The notes: generated from the sequence alone by a model not told the origin. A stretch of DNA of 64,000 bases from Thiohalomonas sp963783235 (GCA_963783235.1 CAWAMN010000001.1:1054001-1118000); one strand, 5' to 3'. Counted from the stretch's first letter, positions 54,904 through 63,988 are shown. Program-made: numbers and translations.

Positions 54904-55971
54904 TCAGTCGTATGGGGAACGGGTAACTCTCATTAAAGTGTCGCACACCATCTCCACACGCACCTCATCGATGCAGCTTCGCCGGCCGGTCAGACAGCGG
55001 GCCTCGACGACGCAACGCGGTGGCCCGAATGCTCTTTCGAGACGGTGGGGACAAGCCACATCGCCCCCCAAACCCTCGGTTTCCGGTGGACGATAAATAG
55101 CGGGACTGGTGGGGCCGAATACGGCGACGGTCGGTGTCCCAACCGCCGCCGAGAGGTGCATAAGCCCGGTATCGTTGCAAAGAAATGCGCGGCACTGCTC
55201 GATAATTGCGCCGGTGCGTCGCAGGTCGGTCGGTGGCACGACCCGGGTTTTCCGGGGAGAACCGATACTTCGCTCGACACTCCGTCCCAAATCTTCCTGG
55301 TCACCCGACAGGATCAATACCCGGGAATCACTGTACTGATCGAGTATCCTGCGGGCCGCGGCGGCGACGCTTTCTACCGGCCAGCGCTTCAAGGGCGAGG
55401 ATGCCACGGGGGAGACGGCGAAAGGCCTCAGGTCCCCCATGCCATACTTCTGGAGAAGCGCCCGTGCGTAGTTCCGCTCTTCTTTTCCGATCGGTAACTC
55501 CGGTTGGCGGTCGCCCGGGACATCGACGCCCCAGCCGATGCGTACCGCCTCGCGAATCGCTCCCAGGCCCGACACCCCGTTTTCCAGAACGCTGTCTTCC
55601 AGGCCGTTGCCGGTGTCGAGTAGTGCGGCCGGTGTCGTATCCCACACCGCCATTCCGAACGCCATGGTGGCATGGGAGGGATCGATTATCAGGTCGAAGT
55701 GGCGTTCGTGAAGCCAGCTCCTGATTGCCGACCGTATTGCGTCGTTGCCGTAGTCTCCCCAGTGCGTCAGACCAAAGTCATGGACATTGACCAGTTGGTC
55801 GACGCGCGCGTCGCCCTCGAGCAAATCGATCGCCGGTCGCGAACCCACCGCGGTGATATGCGCTTCGGTAAGCTGCCGTCTCAGCTCGGAAATCGCCGGT
55901 AGTTGCATGACCAGATCGCCTATCCCGTATCGGAGACAGATCAGGACCTTGCGCGCCTTGGTAAGAGACAT
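54904..55971 (-). CDS. Glycosyltransferase family 9 (heptosyltransferase-like)
   Basis: 355 aa from the ATG at 55971, one base after the upstream stop (TGAgATG). GT9 features: CLRYGIGDLVMQLPAISELR at the start and FLCNDTGLMHLSAAVGTPTV with FGPTSP near residues 275-300. The family transfers heptose or similar sugars to lipid A core or other glycans. The C-terminal ~50 residues have four Cys (CPHRLER, CVVEARCLTGRRSC), a pattern seen in some GT9 enzymes. Confidence 0.9.
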   Translation of the reverse strand: MSLTKARKVLICLRYGIGDLVMQLPAISELRRQLTEAHITAVGSRPAIDLLEGDARVDQLVNVHDFGLTHWGDYGNDAIRSAIRSWLHERHFDLIIDPSHATMAFGMAVWDTTPAALLDTGNGLEDSVLENGVSGLGAIREAVRIGWGVDVPGDRQPELPIGKEERNYARALLQKYGMGDLRPFAVSPVASSPLKRWPVESVAAAARRILDQYSDSRVLILSGDQEDLGRSVERSIGSPRKTRVVPPTDLRRTGAIIEQCRAFLCNDTGLMHLSAAVGTPTVAVFGPTSPAIYRPPETEGLGGDVACPHRLERAFGPPRCVVEARCLTGRRSCIDEVRVEMVCDTLMRVTRSPYD

Positions 55972-55972
55972 C

Positions 55973-56776
55973 TCAAGCGTAGGGATCGAACGGGGCGCCC
56001 GGGCGTCCTGTTGCCGCCAGAAACTCTTCGGCATTCCAGGATGTCACCGGAGAAGAGCCGTTTGGCTCCGGTTCACAAAGATAGGTTTCGGTACCGGGGT
56101 AATCGGTCACCCGCATTCCCGTCGAGCGCAGCATAGCCTCTATCGCTGCGTGATTGGGGGCCCACCAATTGGTCCTGTCGCCGGCAAGCTTGTTTTCGAT
56201 AAACGACATTTTGGGCCAACCCGGCTCGTTCATCGCTGAGCGGTCGTCAATGTCGCGATCTTCGCCCGGGTCCAAAACCTCCCGTCCCGGAAGGCTCAAT
56301 GTCTGGAAGACAAACAGGCGGCGCGCCTTGCGGGCGGCAATATCCAGCCCCAGAAGCGGATAGCGAAGGTGATAGAAAACCCCCAGAAAGAGAACGATAT
56401 CAAACTGCTCATCCAGCTCCGTAAGCTGATAGACCTGGCGCTGCTGAAAGCGAACGCGGTCAGACAGTCCGAATGTATCGACCGCCCAACGGGCCTGCTT
56501 CAGATAATGGGGATTCATGTCGATACCGGTCACTTCCGCACCACGCCGGGCCAACTCGATGCTGTAGAAGCCCGCGTTGCAGCCGATATCAAGTGCGCTC
56601 CACCCTTCCAGGTCTTCAGGCAAAACCGCCCCGAGCTCTTGCCACTTGTAGGCCGGGAAGTCACCCAGAAAATGATCGGGCGCCGTCTGCTCCCCGGTCG
56701 GCAAATGCAGGTTATGAAACCAGGGCCGAAGCTCCTCTATCCGCCTGCCGAGCCCTCTATATCCGGTTTGATCCAC
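55973..56776 (-). CDS. Methyltransferase of the Rta_06860/TIGR04290 type
   Basis: 267 aa, CmoB-like (DUF1698). It contains LDIGCNAGFYSIELARRGAE and DIVLFLGVFYHLRYPLLGLD and a C-terminal part ending in GRPGAPFDPYA. Relatives cluster with inositol-phosphate synthase, glycosyl-hydrolase-like and phosphatase genes, as here. True substrate unknown. Confidence 0.85.
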   Translation of the reverse strand: MDQTGYRGLGRRIEELRPWFHNLHLPTGEQTAPDHFLGDFPAYKWQELGAVLPEDLEGWSALDIGCNAGFYSIELARRGAEVTGIDMNPHYLKQARWAVDTFGLSDRVRFQQRQVYQLTELDEQFDIVLFLGVFYHLRYPLLGLDIAARKARRLFVFQTLSLPGREVLDPGEDRDIDDRSAMNEPGWPKMSFIENKLAGDRTNWWAPNHAAIEAMLRSTGMRVTDYPGTETYLCEPEPNGSSPVTSWNAEEFLAATGRPGAPFDPYA

Positions 56777-56838
56777 GCTTCACCTCCCTGTAGCGCACCG
56801 GCGCCTTGGCTTATAGGGTTAAGGCAGCGCCAGTCTCT

Positions 56839-57444
56839 TCAGAACGCGGGTAGACTGCCGGTGTTGTTAATGCATAGGACCCGTGCCCCCCGATCGTCAA
56901 CCGCTATCGCACTGACCGATGTCACGTCGATATCCGTGCGCAATGAGAGGTCCAGGGGGATACCGGCGTAGAATGCGATTCCGTAACGGATCGGATCGCC
57001 GTGGGAGACCAGCGCGATGACTCCTTCCGGACTCTCCTTGCGGAGCCTTTCGGTAGCGGTGACCACACGGGCCTGTATCTCGAGCGCCATCTCACCATCG
57101 GGAATACGCACGCCGCTGCGAAATTCGTGGTAACGGCGCCAGAGGGGGTCCTCTTTCATCTGCGAAAAACCGCGTCCGGTCCACTCTCCGAAATCCACCT
57201 CCAGGAGCGCCTCATCAACCTCCAACTCGAGACCATGGGCTTCGGCGATAACGAGTGCCGTTTGCCGGGTACGCTCCATGGGGCTACAGACAACCCGGTC
57301 CAGGCGTCGGACGCTCAAGCGTTCGGCCAGTGACCGAGCCTGCCTGACTCCCCTCCCGGTAAGATGCAGTCCCGGATTACGTCCGGCCAGCGTTTTCCCC
57401 ACGGCATCCGTTTCGCCGTGACGGATAAAGAGAAAAAGGCTCAT
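56839..57444 (-). CDS. Histidine phosphatase family protein
   Basis: 201 aa. RHGE motif (FIRHGETDAVGKTLAGR) near residue 8, second His in VSHGDPIRYGIAF near residue 148, conserved Arg in CSPMERTRQTA. May dephosphorylate a sugar or inositol phosphate made by the neighbouring genes. ATGA-type overlap with the GH39-like gene (its start lies inside the upstream gene's end). Confidence 0.9.
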   Translation of the reverse strand: MSLFLFIRHGETDAVGKTLAGRNPGLHLTGRGVRQARSLAERLSVRRLDRVVCSPMERTRQTALVIAEAHGLELEVDEALLEVDFGEWTGRGFSQMKEDPLWRRYHEFRSGVRIPDGEMALEIQARVVTATERLRKESPEGVIALVSHGDPIRYGIAFYAGIPLDLSLRTDIDVTSVSAIAVDDRGARVLCINNTGSLPAF

Positions 57445-58355
57445 GATGCCGAGACATGCCGAACGCGCGTTCTCGGCCCGACCATATAGCGCTCGACCAC
57501 CTCCGAAGCAAACTGGGCGAACTCGGCCAGGTCGACCGGCGGACTCGTATGGCAGGCGCGGCGCCCCCGGGACGGCGGTGTAAAACAGAGCGTGAGGGTG
57601 ACGTCGAAGTCGGCAATCGCCCGCATCTGCCGGTCAAACCACTCCAGGGCACCGGGCCGGTGCCAGTCGGCCCAGCTGATGCCGGTGCGCAGGCGCTTCA
57701 CGCCCATCTGCTTTAACCAGGCCACCGCTTCATCGAGTCGGTGATCCTGGAAGTGAAACCACTGACAGATCCCCATTTCCGGATCGAAGTGCTCCAGCGC
57801 CGGTTTCGGCGTGCCGTCGTGGCGCAGCAGCCCCATATAGAAGTGACGGTAATAGGCGCTGCCTTCACTCTCACGGTGTCGGGTGGTCGCCTCCCAGGTA
57901 GGTGGCAAGTCGTAAAGGCTATACCAGAAAACCCGCTCGACTCGATTGAGCAGGAGCTCGGTCGTGCGCTTCAGGCCAAACACCTGTACCTCGTCGGCAC
58001 CAAAGGTCGAGACCCCCACTTCGGTTACCCACACAGGCAGATCGGTGACAGCCTCGATCTCGGCCACCTTGTCAGGCCAGTGATCGAGCTGCCAGTGATT
58101 CCAGTCCAGGGGAAAGCCGTGTACCGCCACTGCATCCAGATCGTCGAGAACGCCGTGCCCGGTAAGCAGACGAATGAAGTCCGCGTCAATGGGAGAAATC
58201 CCCCCGAGAACAAGCCGGGTGTCCGGCGTCATCGAACGAACCGTGGCCGCAGCCAGCTGGGTCATCTCGGCATAGCCCCGCCACTCCGGGTCCATTTCAA
58301 AGTCCCAGTGGGAGAGATTGTTCGGCTCGTTCCAGAATTTGATGGCCTCGATCAT
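57441..58355 (-). CDS. GH39-like (beta-xylosidase-type) protein
   Basis: 304 aa. A TIM-barrel start IKFWNEPNNLSHWDFEM holds the acid/base Asn-Glu pair, and a second acid region is LPVWVTEVGVSTFG. These agree with clan GH-A glycosidases. It carries no signal peptide, so it is probably cytoplasmic and acts in glycan or inositol-glycoside metabolism. It overlaps neighbours on both sides by 4 bases. Confidence 0.8.
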   Translation of the reverse strand: MIEAIKFWNEPNNLSHWDFEMDPEWRGYAEMTQLAAATVRSMTPDTRLVLGGISPIDADFIRLLTGHGVLDDLDAVAVHGFPLDWNHWQLDHWPDKVAEIEAVTDLPVWVTEVGVSTFGADEVQVFGLKRTTELLLNRVERVFWYSLYDLPPTWEATTRHRESEGSAYYRHFYMGLLRHDGTPKPALEHFDPEMGICQWFHFQDHRLDEAVAWLKQMGVKRLRTGISWADWHRPGALEWFDRQMRAIADFDVTLTLCFTPPSRGRRACHTSPPVDLAEFAQFASEVVERYMVGPRTRVRHVSAS

Positions 58356-59516
58356 GATGCACTTCCGGGAATCGTGTGACTGGAATCGACGGGCCTCTCG
58401 TCGCTTTCCAGGCGACGGGCCCAGCCGTCAATGAAGGCTTCGGTCAGCCGATAGGCCTCATCATCGGTGTACTGGCGCGGCGGATGCTTACAAAAGTAGG
58501 CGGCAGGCGCGTGCAGAGGCCCGGCCTGGCCCCGGTCCAGTGCCAGACGGCAACAACGAATGGCGTCGATAGCTACGCCCGCCGAGTTGGGAGAGTCCTC
58601 GACCGAAAGCCGCAACTCCAGGTTCATCGGTACTTCGCCGAAAAGCGTCCCCTCAATGCGTATGAAGCAAACCTTGTTGTCCTCCTGCCAGGGCACGTAG
58701 TCGCTCGGACCAACGTGGATGTGGTCATCCTCAATCCGATGGGCCGCCACTGACTGCACCGCTTCCGTTTTTGAAACCTTTTTCGAAGACAAGCGCGTTC
58801 GGTCGAGCATGTTGAGAAAGTCAGTGTTGCCACCGGTGTTGAGCTGATAGGTGCGATCGATGCGTACCCCGCGACGACGAAAGAGATCAGTCAGCATCCG
58901 GTGCACGATAGTGGCGCCGAGCTGGGATTTGATATCGTCGCCGATGACAGGCAGCCCTCGCTTCGGCGAAGCGCCTGGCCCATACGGGATCGCTTGCGAT
59001 GAAGACGGGGATGTTGTTGATGAAACCAATACCAGCCTCCAGAGCACATTCGGCATAGAATCGCGTCGCCATTTCCGAGCCCACGGGCAGATAATTGAGG
59101 AGCATCTCGGCGCCGCTCTCGCGTAAACGTCGAACGACATCTCCCCGGGAGGGCTCCGGAAGGTCGGCCGGCACACAGCGACGTCGCTTGGGATGCTCGG
59201 CCATATGCGCTGCAAACCCATCGAGTATCGGCCCCATTTCGACGCTGACTCCGGTTTCCGGAAGATCATCTTGAAACCGGGTCGTGCAGTTGGGCTCGGC
59301 AAAAATCGCTTCCGAGAGGTCGCGCCCTATCTTGCGTGTATCCACGTCAAAAGCGGCGACGACCTCGATATCCTCCGGGCGGTATCCGCCCAAGTCGAGA
59401 TGCATCAGACCAACCGGCGCGAGTTCACCTCTTTCACGATAAAATTCAATTCCCTGAACAAGCGAACTGGCACAATTTCCGACGCCGGCTATGGCAATCC
59501 GTATCTTCCCGCCCAT
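58352..59516 (-). pseudogene. ino1: Myo-inositol-1-phosphate synthase, single-base frameshift
   Basis: N-terminal part (59516 to about 58960): KIRIAIAGVGNCASSLVQG (NAD-binding), LLNYLPVGSEMATRFYAECA. An extra base near GAAGCGAGGGCTG shifts the frame. The other frame continues AGLPVIGDDIKSQLGATIVH, GGNTDFLNMLDRTRL and MNLELRLSVEDSPNSAGVAI to 58352. The total of 1165 bases is one over a whole number of codons; repaired it would be 387 aa, normal for the family. It converts glucose-6-phosphate to inositol phosphate. Inactivation or consensus error cannot be told apart here. Confidence 0.85.
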
Positions 59517-59634
59517 TCCCTGTTATCTCCTGGCGACACCGGCACGGTTCCGCGGCGCCCCGGCCGATTCGATCTTTGATTTTGGTAACCGTTCAGCGGA
59601 CGTGCCGGGAATACCGCTGCTGATGAATCTACCG

Positions 59635-59796
59635 GGTTCCCGTCCACAAACGGGTGCCGTCACAAGAGCGTTCCGGGTGCGGTCGACTTCGGTCGCAAGA
59701 TGTTTTGGACATCGCTGTTTATTTCCCGTTGTTTTGCGGCCCAAAGATGCCGTTTCGGCGCGCGCTGGCAGTAGGTGCCCGTTTGTGGACGGAACC
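59635..59796. repeat. Inverted-repeat element in the ino1-DUF1622 gap
   Basis: Arm 1 (59635-59658) reads GGTTCCCGTCCACAAACGGG then TGCC. Arm 2 (59774-59796) is its reverse complement with one gap and two mismatches. The ~115 bp between have no gene. This has the size and shape of a MITE or a long-range hairpin. The rest of 59517-59943 appears empty. Confidence 0.55.
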
Positions 59797-59943
59797 GACC
59801 TAAGTAGAGCCACTACTGTTCGAAAAGCTAGAACACCACCCCGGGATTGCAAATCACCCTCAAGTTCACAGGCTTATACCGGTACCCTTTCTGTGGGGCA
59901 CGACTGTGATTTTGGATATCACCTCTAGACTGGAGAGTGCGAT

Positions 59944-60318
59944 TTGACTCCGGTGCATACTATGGAAAATGCAAGGATTCTGATTGAATACGCAGGGCTC
60001 GCGCTTGAGTTGACGGGCATGGCCGTCATCGTGTCAGGGGCACTTTACGCAACGCTGATGGCCGGAAAGGTTTGGTCCGAATCGACCGACCGCACTGTTG
60101 TCTATTCACAATTCCGGATCCAGTTGGGCCGAGGCATCCTGCTCGGCCTCGAATTCCTGGTGGCCGGCGATATCATCAACACAGTGGCAGTCGAACCCTC
60201 CTATCGCAGCGTCGGTGTCCTTGCCATTATTGTATTGATTCGAACCTTCCTGAGCTTCACGCTGGAAGTTGAAATGACCGGCCGCTGGCCGTGGCAAGGA
60301 AAACCCGAGGGACGGTAA
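59944..60318 (+). CDS. DUF1622 membrane protein
   Basis: 124 aa with three membrane helices (ALELTGMAVIVSGALYATLM, GILLGLEFLVAGDIINTVAV, VGVLAIIVLIRTFLSFTLEV). A TTG at 59944 has GGAGAG upstream; the ATG at 59962 is the alternative. Family function unknown. Confidence 0.85.
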   Translation: MTPVHTMENARILIEYAGLALELTGMAVIVSGALYATLMAGKVWSESTDRTVVYSQFRIQLGRGILLGLEFLVAGDIINTVAVEPSYRSVGVLAIIVLIRTFLSFTLEVEMTGRWPWQGKPEGR

Positions 60319-60321
60319 CCG

Positions 60322-61170
60322 TCAGAAACGCCCTTCCCGGAAATCGCTAACGGCCTGTCGCAGCTCATCCTCCGTGTTCATGACGAAAGGACCGTACCGC
60401 GCAACCGGCTCGTCCAACGGGCGTCCCGCGACCATAAGAAAACGACTCTCCGTCTCGGCCTCCACCTCGAGCGGCTCCTCCGTATTCAGCACCGCCATCT
60501 CATAGGCGGCCACGGGACTGCGCCCCACGGAGATGGCACCTTCGAGAAGGTAGACAAAGGCATTGTATTCCGGTGGAAGCCGCTCACTGAAAGCCGACCC
60601 GCCGGGGAGCGTCACGTCCAGATAGATCACCGGCGTGACCATTTCACTCACCGGCCCCTTCGTGCCCCGACGCGTTTCACCGGCGATCACACGAAGGATC
60701 ACCCCGCCCTTGCGCTCTTCGATGGGAATCGAATCGGGGCCGAACTCCTGATATCGCGGCGCATCCATCTTGTGGCCGGCGGGAAGATTGACCCAGAGCT
60801 GCAACCCGGCGAGCCGGCCCTCCTCCTGCTCCGGCATTTCAGAGTGGACCACCCCTCGTCCGGCCGTCATCCACTGTACGCCGCCCGATTCCAGTAAACC
60901 GGCGTGCCCGGCATTGTCCCGGTGGCGCATACGACCGGCCAGCAGGTAAGTGACGGTTTCGAAACCGCGATGAGGATGCGAAGGGAAGCCGGCGATGTAG
61001 TCGTTCGGGTCGTCGGAGCGGAACTCATCCAGAAGAAGAAAAGGATCCAGCATCGAAAGCCGCGGGCTGCCGATCAGCCTCTTGAGCCTGACTCCCGCGC
61101 CCTCGGAAGTCTCCACGCCGGTGACAAGTTGCTTGATCGGACGCCCGTTCGATTCCCGTGCTGCAGTCAT
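60322..61170 (-). CDS. Pirin family protein
   Basis: 282 aa bicupin. Metal-binding pattern in FPSHPHRGFETVTYLLAGRM and HRDNAGHAGLLESGGVQWMT with GRGVVHSEMPE, as in quercetinase-type pirins. C-terminal pirin_C domain follows. Ends 4 bases from the DUF1622 stop on the other strand. Confidence 0.93.
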   Translation of the reverse strand: MTAARESNGRPIKQLVTGVETSEGAGVRLKRLIGSPRLSMLDPFLLLDEFRSDDPNDYIAGFPSHPHRGFETVTYLLAGRMRHRDNAGHAGLLESGGVQWMTAGRGVVHSEMPEQEEGRLAGLQLWVNLPAGHKMDAPRYQEFGPDSIPIEERKGGVILRVIAGETRRGTKGPVSEMVTPVIYLDVTLPGGSAFSERLPPEYNAFVYLLEGAISVGRSPVAAYEMAVLNTEEPLEVEAETESRFLMVAGRPLDEPVARYGPFVMNTEDELRQAVSDFREGRF

Positions 61171-61355
61171 GTTGCTCTCCCTACAAAAGTCAGTGTCGCT
61201 TCACCTGCGCCCAGCCTCCCAAAAATAGACACTATTTTATGGTTCTACAGGAAGCGGACCATCCAGGAGCACCAATAACGGACACCGCCGATCGCTTTGT
61301 GGGAAGTCGAGGATCTATAGTCAAGGGGGTTAAGTGGAATTTTGGCGCCGAAGGT

Positions 61356-62408
61356 ATGGTCGACCCGCACAAGCAGAACCAGGACGAAGGCCGAACCGAA
61401 GCCTCGAGGCCCGCTTTCCGGATAACGCTGTTCGAGTACACCACAAAGAGCGCGAACGAACACATCCTCTATAGCGCGAAGGAATGTCGTCCCTTCGCGG
61501 CCCGCGCGGGAAACACCTGGCTGCACGTACAGGGTGAGATTGATTCGGACTCACTGCGCGAAGTGGGCGACATCTTCGGACTGCATCCACTGACTCTGGA
61601 GGATATTTCCAGCGAAAACCATCGGCCCAAAGTCGAGAGTTATGGCGAGCAACTCTTTGTAATCATGAGTCTGCCACGACTCGAGGAGGACGCCATCCGC
61701 GTCGACCAGATCAGTCTCTTCGCCGCAAAAGGACTGATCATCAGCTTTCATCGCGGCCTCGAGGATCCCTTCGACCCCATCCGCAGTCGCCTTCGGGTGT
61801 CGGGCTCGCCGCTGCGCCGCCATCCGATCGGATTCCTGCTCTATTCGCTAATCGATGTGACGATAGACCAGGGTTTTCCGGTCCTCGAATACATTGGCGA
61901 AACATCCGAACGTCTGGAAGACGAACTGTTGGAATCGCCGAACGAAGGAAGCGTGAAGCGGCTCCACGAGATGCGCCGTTCACTGTTGTTTTTAAGGCGC
62001 CGCCTCTGGCCCCAACGGGAAGTTATCAATGATCTGATACGTGATGAACATCCGCTAATCGGCAGCCACACCAAGGTCTACCTTCGGGACTGCTATGATC
62101 ACTCGATTCATATCCTGGAGTTGATTGAAGCTTACCGGGAAATGTCCAGCGGCATGCTCGACATCTACCTTTCCACGATTAGCTACCGACTCAACGATGT
62201 CATGCGGGTATTGACGGTGATCGCAACGATATTTATGCCGTTGACTTTCATCGTCGGTGTATATGGCATGAACTTCGGAGCGCGCTCGCCAAGCCCCTAC
62301 GCAATGCCGGAGCTCGACTGGTATTACGGCTATCCCCTGGTGTGGCTCATCATCATATCCATCGCTTTTGGGATGCTGTTTTACTTTCGCCGCAAGCACT
62401 GGCTTTGA
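61356..62408 (+). CDS. corA: CorA-family divalent cation transporter
   Basis: 350 aa from the ATG at 61356; the longer frame from 61158 lies over the pirin promoter and is unlikely. Soluble N-terminal domain, long stalk helix, then two C-terminal membrane helices with the selectivity motif YGMNFG near residue 308 (MPLTFIVGVYGMNFGARSPS). Transports Mg or Co/Ni. Confidence 0.92.
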   Translation: MVDPHKQNQDEGRTEASRPAFRITLFEYTTKSANEHILYSAKECRPFAARAGNTWLHVQGEIDSDSLREVGDIFGLHPLTLEDISSENHRPKVESYGEQLFVIMSLPRLEEDAIRVDQISLFAAKGLIISFHRGLEDPFDPIRSRLRVSGSPLRRHPIGFLLYSLIDVTIDQGFPVLEYIGETSERLEDELLESPNEGSVKRLHEMRRSLLFLRRRLWPQREVINDLIRDEHPLIGSHTKVYLRDCYDHSIHILELIEAYREMSSGMLDIYLSTISYRLNDVMRVLTVIATIFMPLTFIVGVYGMNFGARSPSPYAMPELDWYYGYPLVWLIIISIAFGMLFYFRRKHWL

Positions 62409-62475
62409 GGCTCACGCTTCTCAGCTGAACGGAACGGTTCTATATCGCCATTCGAAACTTTGCTACACCCCGGAC

Positions 62476-62615
62476 GGTAAAGACGGACTCTCCGGGACAC
62501 GCCGTGAATACGTCCTTGTAGGCTCGCTGGCGGCATTCCTGCCGCCAACGGTCCCGAAGAGCCCATCTTTACCGTCTTCAGGGAGAGGTTTCCAAGGTTT
62601 TGGACCACCTATTTA
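62476..62615. repeat. Palindromic element between corA and a small gene
   Basis: Outer arms GGTAAAGACGGACTCTCCGG (from 62476) and its imperfect complement at 62551-62573. Inner hairpin TGGCGGCA-TTCC-TGCCGCCA at 62528-62547. The middle is shared with 48578-48656. The right flank ends CCACCTATTTA, and the minus-strand TAA of that end is the stop codon of the gene at 62613. Likely also works as a terminator for both convergent genes. Confidence 0.7.
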
Positions 62616-62807
62616 GCGGGAATGCGCCTCACGGCCGTGCCCCTGGTTTTGCACTGCCTGCCGCTGAGTGGGTGTCTGATACGCCTCGGGCGAGATGGAT
62701 GGAAGATTGTTCACGAAGGCGACGCTGATGACGCCCGAGTAGAGCAGCGCCAGACCGATTAGCACCTGAGCTACCACGAGAAGTAGAGCGCCCGATAGAT
62801 ATTTCAC
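62613..62807 (-). CDS. Small membrane protein
   Basis: 64 aa from a GTG with GGAGG eight bases upstream, which argues that it is a real gene. One membrane helix (GALLLVVAQVLIGLALLYSG) followed by a short polar tail rich in Gln and Pro. Its stop codon lies in the TAAATA end of a repeat, so the tail may be altered by that insertion. Function unknown. Confidence 0.65.
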   Translation of the reverse strand: MKYLSGALLLVVAQVLIGLALLYSGVISVAFVNNLPSISPEAYQTPTQRQAVQNQGHGREAHSR

Positions 62808-62860
62808 TCAGTGCCTCCGTTACGGCTGGCCGCTTTCGCCTTTAAACGTGCAAAGAAGTC

Positions 62861-63007
62861 TAAATAGATGCTCGGAAATGGTATCCAGTCACGCCCAAAT
62901 CCGAATCCGGGCTCCTGGTAGGAGCCCCGCGCCGGGGCGATTGCCGACCCTATCGCGGCGACGCGCCGCTCCTACCCGGGTGGATACGAATTTGGAACAC
63001 TTATTTA
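62861..63007 (-). repeat. TAAATA-ended REP-like element, complete copy A (147 bp)
   Basis: Ends TAAATAGATGCTCGGAAATG and (reverse complement) TAAATAAGTGTTCCAAATTC, followed on each side by GTATCC. The core is an inverted pair of REP-like palindromes (GGTAGGAGC ... GCTCCTACC) with ATAGGGTCGGCA in the middle. Inverted relative to copy B at 63843-63988 and nearly identical to it. The rest of 62808-63129 is empty apart from the DUF4396 ribosome-binding site. Confidence 0.85.
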
Positions 63008-63129
63008 GACAACAAGGTCCCGGCCGGACGAACGATCCCGTCGGTGTTCCTGGAGGGGCTGGCAACCGGCGGCACAATCACTAAGATTTTCAGGAGGCGG
63101 AGCCGCCTGCGCGCCAAGAGAGGTTGTAA

Positions 63130-63831
63130 ATGGAATGGAATTGGCTGAGCTTCCTGGCCGAGCCCTGGTTCGTGATCCCCTGGTATGTGTTCGGGATGGC
63201 CGCTGCGTTGTGGGTTCTTTACGACAGTTACTTCGTCAATGTTAATGTCAATGCGGCCCTGAAATGGGCTTGGCCTGTTATCGTTTTCTTCTTCTCCATC
63301 ATTGGCTTCGTTCTCTATATCTGGACCTGCCGTCCATCGCGCATTGGGCATATTCAGAATCGGGAAGAGCAGGCCCAGGTCCATCACCGGTATGTCACAA
63401 CCCACTTCCGCCGCGTTATCGGTTCCGCCATTCACTGCGTGGGTGGGGATGGACTGGGGATCATGACAGCAATGGTGATAGCGCGCCTTCTCGACATGGC
63501 GTTCTGGAACGAATTCTGGTTCGAATACGCGGCCGGCTTCGCCTTCGGCTGGTTCATTTTCCAGTACAAATCCATGACCCGGATGACCGACAGCAAGGCC
63601 ATGGCGCTATGGATGGGCGGACGTGCCGAATTCTTCTCCATGATGACCGTAATGGCCGGCATGGGCATCGTTATGGCCTACGTCACGCCGATGGTGGTTG
63701 GTGAGCAGCCCGGACCCGATACCTTTGCCTTTTGGGGCTTCGGCGCACTGGGTCTTTTCGTCGGTTTCGTTCTGACCTATCCGATGAACTCCTGGCTGGT
63801 TCGCATTGGCTGGAAGCACGGGATGGCGTAA
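63130..63831 (+). CDS. DUF4396 membrane protein
   Basis: 233 aa with six or so membrane helices. Conserved HCVGGDGLGIMTAMVIARLL segment of DUF4396 near residue 100 and a basic His-rich loop (RYVTTHFRRVIGSAIH) just before it. AGAGGT lies ahead of the ATG. Function unknown; such proteins often accompany copper or metal genes. Confidence 0.88.
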   Translation: MEWNWLSFLAEPWFVIPWYVFGMAAALWVLYDSYFVNVNVNAALKWAWPVIVFFFSIIGFVLYIWTCRPSRIGHIQNREEQAQVHHRYVTTHFRRVIGSAIHCVGGDGLGIMTAMVIARLLDMAFWNEFWFEYAAGFAFGWFIFQYKSMTRMTDSKAMALWMGGRAEFFSMMTVMAGMGIVMAYVTPMVVGEQPGPDTFAFWGFGALGLFVGFVLTYPMNSWLVRIGWKHGMA

Positions 63832-63842
63832 GGAGAAGGTGA

Positions 63843-63988
63843 TAAATACGTGTTCCAAATTCGTATCCACCCCGGTAGGAGCGGCGCTCGCCGCGATAGG
63901 GTCGGCAATCGCCCCGGCGCGGGGCTCCTACCAGAAGCCAGGATTCGGATATGGACGTGACTGGATACCATTTCGGAGCATCTATTTA
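63843..63988 (+). repeat. TAAATA-ended REP-like element, complete copy B (146 bp)
   Basis: Begins TAAATACGTGTTCCAAATTC 11 bases after the DUF4396 stop and ends GGATACCATTTCGGAGCATC then TATTTA. Same core as copy A (TAGGAGCGGCGCTCGCCGCG, ATAGGGTCGGCAATCGCC). Confidence 0.85.
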
